Assembly: GCA_013365325.1 (NCBI GenBank)
Contig: JABVXV010000001.1
Location: 1,240,001-1,304,000 of the forward strand
Reading direction: 5' to 3'
From: Dipetalonema caudispina
Lineage: Eukaryota; Nematoda; Chromadorea; Rhabditida; Onchocercidae
DNA length: 64,000 nt
In this document: one piece after another, positions 53,072 to 64,000 of the stretch
Layout: every line of letters starts with the position of its first letter
How positions within the stretch are numbered: position 1 is the stretch's first letter
Notes under the pieces: model-generated
Seen by the model: the letters and a program-made list of their open reading frames with translations, nothing else
Told to the model about the DNA's origin: nothing
The model's database searches: none
Program-made: the position numbers and the translations under genes

Positions 53072-55931
53072 CTATCTCCAGTACAGGTATGCAATTAGTA
53101 GATGAACTTCTACAATGACAAATAAAGTCATTCTGTAAGGTAAGTAGTTAATGGGTGCTTGCAGTATTTCTTGTACTACACTAAGCTGTTCATTAATCTG
53201 CAAATGTTTTTGAAGATAAGGAGCTCGAATTAGTTGTTTTCGATTTCCTCATATCATCTACCATTTTGCGAACGACGTTAGAGGAATTCGTCCAAGAAAA
53301 TCATGTCCCAGTTGTAAGTTTCTTAATTCTAATTTATTATATGTCTAGGTAAAAGTCAGAATCCACACCTGAAAATGTTTATTTTTCATTTATTTCAACC
53401 ATTAAACAGCTGATAGCAAGATACTTACGATACTCTGTAATCGTTTAATTTCGGTTTGTTCTATTTTTGGGATTGTAATAAGAATTACTTTTCAGGAATC
53501 AGTTATCAGGATTGAGTGTGTTGTTCAGGAGCCAGCACCAGAACCCGATTCTGACGTTACCTTACCTGACTGGATTGGCGCGATTAGATGCAATGACAAA
53601 TTGTAGGTTTTCCATGTCGCTATTAATTAATCTGATATAATTCATTGGCAAAACTCATTTATAAGATAGTCCTATAGCAATGATTTAAATTAACAGTATA
53701 ATAAGCTTGATAAAAAAACTGCTGTTCTGAACTGTTGTTATGCAGTGTGCTTTTATCCATTATTTCTTTCCACTATTCCAGCATTGCATCTGCTACGTAT
53801 GGTGGTGAACTCGTGTTGTGGGATCACTGTGGAAAGAAATTAGCATCATCAGTTTTACATGAAGAAGCTATAAAATGTCTTGCACTTCTACCCGATCAAA
53901 AAGGTTACTGAATTTGGGATTTTCAATTCCTAATTAACCGTTCATTTACTACAACAAAATTTAGTGACCCTATACAGGAAATCTTATATCCTTTGGCAAA
54001 AATATGCAGCGCTGGCCATTAAATCTTATTTTTTTTCTAACCGCTGATTTTATTTTCGTTGCTTTACTGACAGCTGTAATTACGAAATAGTACTAGAAAT
54101 TATTCACTCATTTAGCTTCTCTTATGAGTTGTGTAAATTTAGTTTGTGAAAGCAGCGACACTTTTCAGAGAGTCGAATTGTCACCGGTGGGCATGACCAG
54201 GTTCTGATGGTAAGTGACGTAGAAATGGATGGATCATCCACTTTTATAAAACCAACATGTGTACTTCGCGGTCACGAAAGGAGCGTAGAATCCATTGCCG
54301 TGAATGCTGACGGTACTCGAACGATTTCAGGCGGATTTGATAAAATGTTGAAAGTGTGGAATACCGACAAAGGTTAACAATTCGATCATTTAGATGGGAA
54401 AATTATTATGTTGAATTTGTTAAAGTTCTGTTCAGTGAGTTGGAACTTTAGTTTTACTGTATTCGCTTTAAAAAATTGTTTTATGCAGATGATACGTCCA
54501 CTGTTTTCGAAAAAGCAAGCAATGGGAAAACGAGCAAGAAGAAGAAGACTGATATTATCATTAAGGTATACATCACCATTCCCTGGGAGTTATAACAATC
54601 TGTCTTCGTGCAGTTCTACGACTTTTTAGGATTGAATTGTTGGGAGAACAAAAGGGTACTTTTTAGTTTTCTATCTTAATTTATTAAAACTGTTAATATT
54701 CTAGACTCCTATGGTTACTTTGTCTGGTCACAAGGACGCTATTGTCAGTGCAGTCTGGTCACCTAATTCTGAAAAAGAAGTATTAACAGCTTCATGGGAT
54801 CACTCGATATCTATCTGGGATTTGGAACTAGCAGGTATGCACAATACAATGTTTGAAGAAGCTATTTATTGGTAATGAATCCCATTAGGTTTATACCATC
54901 AATACTAATCTAAATAAACCTTCCTCTCCTATCAGTTCCTGATATACATTGTCGAATCAATTTCCTGTCATGCATCCGGTAATTGATAGCTTGTGAACTC
55001 TTCACTTGATACCTTTTTGAATTGTAACATTATCAAAACTATTGATAAATATATTGCTTAATAAATAATTGAAAGGCTCTTGAAAAATCGCTACGCTTTT
55101 AATTAGTTATTTTATAAGTTGATTTATTGGAAATGATGTAATTTTACTTAACACTTTCAGGTCAAATAAGTTCTTTAACAGCAAAGAAGGCATTCACAAG
55201 CATTTCAATGTGCTCTTCAAGTAGCATGCTTATAACTGGTTCAGTAGACCCGATTGTGAGGTTATGGGATCCACGAAGTCATGGTACTTTTTATAACAAT
55301 TGATTTTTAGCTTAAACTAATTTATGAAGAAGAAATTTACTACACATAAATATCGAGTTTAGTATATGGATTCTGAAATTGTTAATTTAGTCAACGACTT
55401 ATATTTTGATGCAAATTTAGAAGGAACATTAGTGAAACAGTCATTTATTGGTCATTGTGGTTGGATCTCATCAGTTTTTTGGAACAAAGTGAGAGAAAAT
55501 CTCTTTATTTCCGCCAGTTTTGATAAAACGGTTAAAATGTGGGATGTAAGGTAATCTTTTTTTTGATGCTTTCGTAGGAATACTCGGTTATGGTTTTCAT
55601 TATCTATCAGCTATGACATTGTAATATAAATAATGCAGTGTGAGGTGCAAACCTTACTGTTTCATGCATATAGCAATACGTGATGTATCATACTAGTTTT
55701 TCTATATTCAAGTAATTCATTAATAAGTGGAATTGAGATAAGTCAATTTAGTCAACTCTGTTTTTTGTCTCGAGTGAAATAATCCCGAAAATTTACAGAA
55801 GCAATAAAACTCCTTTGTACGATCTTGTTGGCCATAGCGATCGCATATTATGTTGTGACTGGTCAGTGAATGAATTAATTGTGAGTGGTGGCGTTGACTG
55901 TACAATGAAAACATATCGAAGGAAGTTATAA
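52518..55931 (+). CDS. WDR12: WDR12/Ytm1 ribosome biogenesis protein
   Basis: Eleven in-phase exons: 52518-52582, 52756-52853, 53216-53313, 53496-53602, 53782-53903, 54169-54372, 54489-54565, 54705-54834, 55161-55283, 55391-55550 and 55799-55931, encoding 438 residues (human WDR12 is about 420). The N-terminal NLE/ubiquitin-like domain spans about 11-110 ([37 protein letters not shown]). Seven WD repeats follow with GH and WD signatures: [95 protein letters not shown] Lys-rich insert sits between the third and fourth blades. The family binds the MIDAS domain of Rea1 through the UBL and forms the PeBoW (Pes1-Bop1-WDR12) complex for 60S maturation in the nucleolus. An AATAAA signal lies at 56053-56058. 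The exon 10 acceptor (GTTAATTTAG at 55381-55390) was chosen because an earlier AG at about 55362 breaks the frame. Confidence 0.93.
53038..53071. repeat. poly(T) tract in WDR12 intron 2
   Basis: An uninterrupted run of more than 30 T bases between exons 2 and 3. It is likely variable in length. Confidence 0.9.
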
Positions 55932-56765
55932 AGAATGGTCAACTCTTATAGTTTTTCAAATATAACGTGATAATTATCTTGAAACAAAATTGTGAACAGT
56001 GATATCCACAAGAATTATTTTGAAGCCCAGTTGTGGAAAGAATACTTTTTTGAATAAAAATAAGAGAATAATTGATTATTCCTATCGTTAACTTTGACCC
56101 ATGCGATTATAGGCTTGCTTGGATATCGGAAAAAGTATCAATATTTGTCTCATAATTGCGTCACATTTTCTATGACATTGTTGTGTGCTTGGATTTACAT
56201 GTTCCCGATGCTTATGTATATTTTGTTAAGTTTGTGGAGAATAAAATATTTTCAGTCAATTATTAACTTTTTAAAGGTTTTTTGACCAAAATATATTCCC
56301 TATCCATTTCTGTTCAATTGTTTAGTTTTGAATGACCCATGTTCTATGTTCTGATCTTGATATTTTATTAAAATGATGAAATAACTAGCTCTGTTGTCAG
56401 GTTAATACTTCTCAAAAACTTCGAGTAAGCTTGGAAGTTTTTGGATTATATGTAACTGGCAAGTTCGGGACGGGAAGAGTTACCACTGATAACAATAGGT
56501 GATGTATAAATAAGTGCTCCATTCTGTTAAGCATAGGTAGAATAATGTAAAAGGTTTACGATTGCTGGATTCTTGTAATATATATTTAGTAAAACAAGAT
56601 TCCAACGGCCTCTATTTGTTTGGTATTGTTGATTAAAGGTCCTGTTAGAATTTTTATACGAATTGTTTTTCAGATTAGGTGGTGTTTGAGAGTTGAGCTT
56701 TTAAATTTTTGGTTAAACTGTTTCAGATTTTCTATTGGTGACATATAATACAATCAAGAGAAGCC
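55932..56765. other. 834-bp spacer between WDR12 and CIR1-like genes
   Basis: AT-rich DNA with the WDR12 poly(A) signal at 56053-56058. No coding exon is supported. The TTTCAG at 56721-56726 lies 40 nt before the CIR1-like ATG and may be its trans-splice or 5' UTR acceptor. The two genes share strand and spacing, which allows co-transcription, but nothing in the sequence proves it. Confidence 0.55.
56721..56726 (+). promoter_or_regulatory. candidate trans-splice acceptor of CIR1-like gene
   Basis: TTTCAG is the nematode acceptor consensus. It sits 40 nt upstream of the ATG at 56766 with no ATG between. Confidence 0.45.
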
Positions 56766-59888
<3,123 letters not shown>

Positions 59889-60408
59889 AGGAGTTTTCGC
59901 GTGCTTTTGAAATTGTTTTTATTTCTGGTACTGCATTGTATGTTGCAATCTAGGAATTCTGTAATAATGAATGGTAGGCTTTGAATTAATTTCCTGTATG
60001 ATTACGTAAAGATATTCAGCGAATTCATTGATAAGTTGGTAAAGAATTTGTTGTTATTTCTATGATAAGTGGGCTGTTTGTAGCTTAAAGTACGATTAAA
60101 TAGTTCTTTTTCTTTTTAACTTTTCTAAAAGACTTGGATGCATCATCAGAGCTCATTTGACAGCTTTAGGTGAAAAGTTTTTCGAAGCAGTTCCTGTATA
60201 TTCCCAAGGGCTGTAATCAAATTTGTGCTGATTTTTGCGATTTATTGCTGTCCTCTGTATGATGTAAATAAAAATAAATAGATTTTGCTGCGGGCTTACT
60301 TAATCACCAGTTGATTATTTTTTTCTCCTAACGCTTTTTGAACGATTCAGCGAGACTATATAAAATTTTGGAAGGATTATTAGTAGGCACTTCTTCGAAG
60401 CCGTACTC

Positions 60409-60612
60409 TCATTTTCGTACTTTTTCTTGGTGAGATTTTGGGACACAGACATTGGTTTTATCAAAATTTGTTGCTTCTTTTTTGATAAGTAAACCATTCA
60501 CTAAAGCTTGTATATATGGCGTCATGCTGCTGAAGTGAATAAACATAAGCAAATCTCTGAAGACGTTTGACACCATAAAGAAGAAAGATGAGTCCTTATG
60601 GATGCAAAACAA
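60409..60612 (-). CDS. possible small protein gene, unrecognised
   Basis: A 67-codon minus-strand frame with an internal segment MTPYIQALVNGLLIKKEATN. A second minus-strand frame (60315-60497) overlaps it and also reads protein-like (YENESTASKKCLLIILPKFY), as if a frameshift or small intron separated two halves. A minus-strand AATAAA lies near 60240 and a TCTTCAG acceptor precedes an in-frame ATG. It may be a short gene, a decayed gene or chance. No family was recognised. Confidence 0.2.
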   Translation of the reverse strand: MFCIHKDSSFFFMVSNVFRDLLMFIHFSSMTPYIQALVNGLLIKKEATNFDKTNVCVPKSHQEKVRK

Positions 60613-60802
60613 GGGTTATAAAGATAGCTTCATAGATGGTTTAGACTAGGAATACGAATGAATAAGTGTATAGAAAAGGGCCCCGGTTGTGGTCTTGTCT
60701 CATCAGTCAGGCCTTGCTCAGCGTCAGACTTGGTGAGCTCAACTAAACTGAATCAAACAGCAATTCGGTGCCTTTTCGTCTTCAATCCTTCCGTTGCGTG
60801 GA

Positions 60803-60808
60803 TATAAA
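60803..60808 (+). promoter_or_regulatory. candidate TATA box of tetraspanin gene
   Basis: TATAAA at 60803-60808 is embedded in GTGGATATAAAATGA and follows a GC-richer block. It lies about 163 bp before the tetraspanin ATG at 60971. The position is plausible for a core promoter with a 5' UTR of about 130 nt. This is inference only. Confidence 0.35.
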
Positions 60809-60970
60809 ATGAACAGGCCTACTGGTAGTGGTAGTAGTGCTGCTGTGTCCAATTGCTTCTATCATTGCTATTTCATCTATAAAGCAACTCATCGAGCAAA
60901 TATTGCTTCTGAGACTCCGCAAAAGGGAAACAAAATCGATTCTAATTTTCAAATTTGAAAATCGACAAAG

Positions 60971-63736
60971 ATGGTGGAAGGAGGCATTATTCTTGTCAAA
61001 TATTTGCTTTTCCTTGCTAACTTCATTTTATGGGTAAGTTAATGAATTGTTCAACACCTTAGTTTTCACTTCATTTGCTAATTTCACACCATTGCTATCG
61101 TTTTTGAATTTATTTTCACTTTTAGATCATCTATATAATGCACATGGCATTTACAAAAAAACTTTGTTGAATATTAAACCTAACATAGCGCTGAACTTTA
61201 TGGTTGAATAAATTAATTAATAATATGATACTAATAAGTAAAAGATCGGCAGTGTATCGAAATTATTCATTGGGATAAATCAATGAGGACGAATATTATC
61301 AGACTTGAGCATTGAATAAATGACACATTTAATTTTGAGTCAATTTTAATCTGTTTCTATTTTTCTCTTAGCTAACAGTTATACTTTAATCTGTAAAATT
61401 GCTAGAAAAAGAAATTCTGCTAACAACTAAACTATTGACTGTTAAATATTATTCTTAAAGCTTCCCTAAAATCTAATTTAATTTGTGAATAGTTTTGCTT
61501 CCACAATGCGTAATGAAATTCTGTTAAAAAGATAGCGGAAATTTCGTGTAAAGTAATGTGTTTTTCACGAACAGCTAGAAAAAGTCTTGAGTAATGAAGT
61601 TATGTGAGAGTAATTGTAATGGCAATAAAATGGAATTAAAACTTAAAATTTGAAAAATTCAATTGCACAATCAAAATAAATCAAATCCCAAAAATAAAAC
61701 CTACAAGAAACAAAGAGATTCAGAAATGAAAGATTTGTGTTACTAATTTGTTCAATAGAAAATTTCGCTTAAATGATTTAACTATCGAATTGGTAGATAC
61801 AAGAGAAGGATAAGGCATAACTGATGTGATAACAGGAAGGACCTTTGGTAAAGAATCCATTCTTTGTTAATTTATTGATATCATAAAATACTCAAAAATT
61901 GTTTCGCAACATAGCACTTAAAAGAAATTGAAAGAATTTTTAAGCAAACTTCTTTGTGTTTTACACTTGATGGATGATGAATCGATAGTTTGAACATTCG
62001 AAACTTTGCATTTCATATGGTCTATATGCAAAAGTATTAGCATTACTATTCAAAATAAGTGGAATGCTTGGTTTCATAAAAAACAATTGAATTGGAATAG
62101 TTCATTCGTACTTCTTATTCATCAGGCCAAATCTTTTTATGTTTTCATTGAAATTCCTTACTTTTAAAATAAATGGAACTCAATTGGAATCAGTTTAGCT
62201 TTTCGATATTATACATTCTTTTAGGAAACGCTCTATTACAGGCTTAGATCATTAATTAATCACTGTAGTACTGCAATTAATTTATTGATAGATGAGGAGA
62301 TAAAAGATTCAGTTATAGGCTTTTAGTGATAACTAATGACAAATTAACTGCCATAAATGACACATAAACCATTGCAAATAAAAGATGAAATTAGATCTTT
62401 GAAAAATAACACATTAAAATTGAAAGAGGAGTAAATCTTCGAAGCATCAAGAAAGAATAAATCTTCAAATAAGTGTGGTAAGTACTTCATGCTGCCATTC
62501 ATTTTTCGATTTCAAAATTTTCTATATTAGAATTTTAGGTAAGTGGCCTCGGTCTTGTAATTGCCGGTGCAGTACTACAATTGAAATACACCGGTTTACT
62601 GGATATATTGGGAGATGAAAGATTAGCAACACCAATACTATTATTAGCTGCTGGTGCACTATGCTCCCTGTTGGGTTTTTTGGGGTGTTGCGGGGCAATC
62701 CGGGAGAATTATTGTTTAACGGTAAGCTTTGCCGTCCTACTGACTTTGGTATTGACGATTGAAACAGCTATTGCTATCGCAGCTTATGCATTGCAGGAAC
62801 CTCTACAAGTGAGCATTTTTTCGAGAATTTCACGAATTCTATAAAGTTATTTCAGTGATCATTTTTCATATTTAAATTCAATTTCACAAAATGATCATTT
62901 ATCCCACGAATAAATGAATCGCTATGAGAAATAGAAAGAAAGTAATTTGAGTGTAAATACGTTTAATGTATTATTCTAAAATTTCAGGCTTCCTTATCAC
63001 AACAGCTAACATTGGGTCTACAGAGGTACAATCGTTCAGCAGGTGTCCGAATGGCATGGGATCAAACTCAAGAACAATTTGCATGTTGTGGAGTGCATAA
63101 TTATACAGATTGGAGTACTCCGCCAGATTCTTGTTGTATTAAGATTTTACCTGGTTGTCGATTAATTCAGCAAAATTTACAAACATCAGGTATGCTATCG
63201 TAGTAGACTACTTTTTTTTTTTTTTTGTTGAAAATTTGAACCATTATAATTATTCGTCGAAGTGAGAACAATTTTATTGAAAAAACTTTTTCATTGAATT
63301 ACTTCAACAAATCTCATTCTAACCATTTTACCAAACCATTGTATACTCTAAAACATTCAAGAAATATCTATTACATATGCAATAAGGCTAATTGATCCAA
63401 TTTATTATTTTGAACAAAAGAAGGTCTGATGAATTTCAACGTAAACCTCTTTCAAGACACGTATCGTATTAAATGATAAGATATTCTTGATAATAATTTC
63501 AATTTATCACAACGTTTTTCTTCTTTTTTGTATTGATGTATATTTAAAAATTTCCTTGAATGCATACAAATGTCATTTTAGGTTGCATGGAACGTTTGGA
63601 GCATTGGCTTATTCTAAACGCAGCAATGGTTGGAGGGGTCAGCGCGATCGTTGGCTCGTTACAGATAGTTGGGATTTGCTTTGCCTGTTGCTTATCCAAA
63701 TCGATATTAAAGGATTTTAATGATTCCTATTATTAA
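60971..63736 (+). CDS. tetraspanin
   Basis: Four in-phase exons: 60971-61033, 62539-62808, 62988-63189 and 63582-63736, giving 229 residues. Membrane helix 1 is split over exons 1 and 2 (VKYLLFLANFILW then VSGLGLVIAGAVLQL), and TM2 is PILLLAAGALCSLLGFLGCC followed by GAIREN. TM3 is VSFAVLLTLVLTIETAIAIAA. The large extracellular loop (about 105-187) holds CCG at 144-146, PDSCC at 158-161, C168 and C180, six cysteines for three disulfides. TM4 (about 187-210) ends in ICFACC, with juxtamembrane cysteines fit for palmitoylation. Sequon NYT lies after CCGVH. Tetraspanins organise membrane microdomains and partner with integrins, receptors or proteases; nematode members affect cuticle, Notch and BMP signalling and reproduction. 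The start was chosen because MVEGGIILVKYLLF gives the usual short cytoplasmic N-tail before TM1. Exact subfamily is not assigned. Confidence 0.92.
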
Positions 63737-64000
63737 TTAACGCCAATGATGTAACATTTCTTCCTTCAACGATGATCGTTCCTTTGGATTACTACATTTT
63801 GCGCCACTTATTATAACAAATACATTGTTCTATATGTAACTTAACTCAGCATAAGTATTTTGTGAATAATTTGTGTACGAGTGGAAAGATCACATTTAGC
63901 ATATATGCAGATAGATCACTTAAATTTACTCATTTCTAGTTGAAGACAAAATTAAATTACTCTAAATGAATTCAAAATCTGTTTGTAAAAATTGAAATAT
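63737..64000. other. 3' flank of tetraspanin gene
   Basis: AT-rich sequence after the tetraspanin stop codon, presumably its 3' UTR and the start of the next intergenic region. No further feature is seen. Confidence 0.6.

Larger units (their letters stand above)
59889..60970. other. intergenic region with possible promoter of tetraspanin gene
   Basis: It contains the 3' end of the CIR1-like gene (AATAAA at 60267-60272), a 67-codon minus-strand open frame at 60409-60612 without known similarity, and a GC-richer block at about 60675-60800 directly upstream of a TATAAA at 60803-60808. No confident gene is present. Confidence 0.55.

Noticed and set aside
55355..55390. Earlier acceptor for WDR12 exon 10
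   Set aside because: Joining at the GAGTTTAG near 55362 gives an immediate stop in the required phase; the GTTAATTTAG acceptor keeps the frame.
60675..60790. Possible C/D box snoRNA on the minus strand (TGATGA near CTGA)
   Set aside because: The order and spacing of the C and D boxes are wrong and there is no terminal stem.

Overview
The window looks like nuclear DNA of a parasitic nematode, most likely a filarial or related clade III worm. It is strongly AT-rich, it has many small exons joined by GT-AG introns with TTTCAG or TTTTAG acceptors, genes lie on both strands, and the proteins look metazoan. I had no database access. All homology calls rest on recognised motifs and domain order, and all exon joins were made by hand from splice signals and matching codon phase.

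Layout. (1) 187-13812, minus strand: five 5' exons of a large unrecognised gene with very long introns, a polyglutamine tract and a 44-nt exon; it runs off the left edge. (2) 13813-21445: gene-poor region between divergent genes, holding a perfect AGGTCA DR3 element, two inverted repeats and a locally GC-richer block. (3) 21446-24295, plus: eight-exon gene for a DAXX-like histone chaperone ending in three cysteine-isoleucine acidic motifs that look like SUMO-interaction motifs. (4) 24296-33852: intergenic, no gene seen, with microsatellites and a CpG-rich block near the next gene. (5) 33853-45143, plus: complete ten-exon Frizzled receptor (signal peptide, ten-cysteine CRD, seven-helix region, KTxxxW). 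(6) 45387-45486: 100-base assembly gap. (7) 47666-50079, minus: six-exon gene for an unrecognised secreted or surface protein with 10 cysteines and 5 lumenal N-glycosylation sequons; an orphan coding-looking exon lies just beyond it. (8) 52518-55931, plus: eleven-exon WDR12/Ytm1 ribosome-biogenesis gene. (9) 56766-59888, plus: CIR1-like corepressor and splicing-associated gene with an apparent GC-AG intron. (10) 60971-63736, plus: four-exon tetraspanin.

Functionally the window mixes cell-surface and signalling proteins (Frizzled, tetraspanin, the unknown glycoprotein) with nuclear housekeeping factors (DAXX-like, WDR12, CIR1). Nothing indicates a gene cluster serving one pathway. WDR12 and CIR1 are close enough (834 bp, same strand) to share an operon, but this is unproven. 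No bacterial, viral, CRISPR, rRNA or tRNA feature was found. The most interesting items are the triple SIM-like repeat, the DR3 and hairpin elements in the divergent intergenic region, and the two unrecognised genes.
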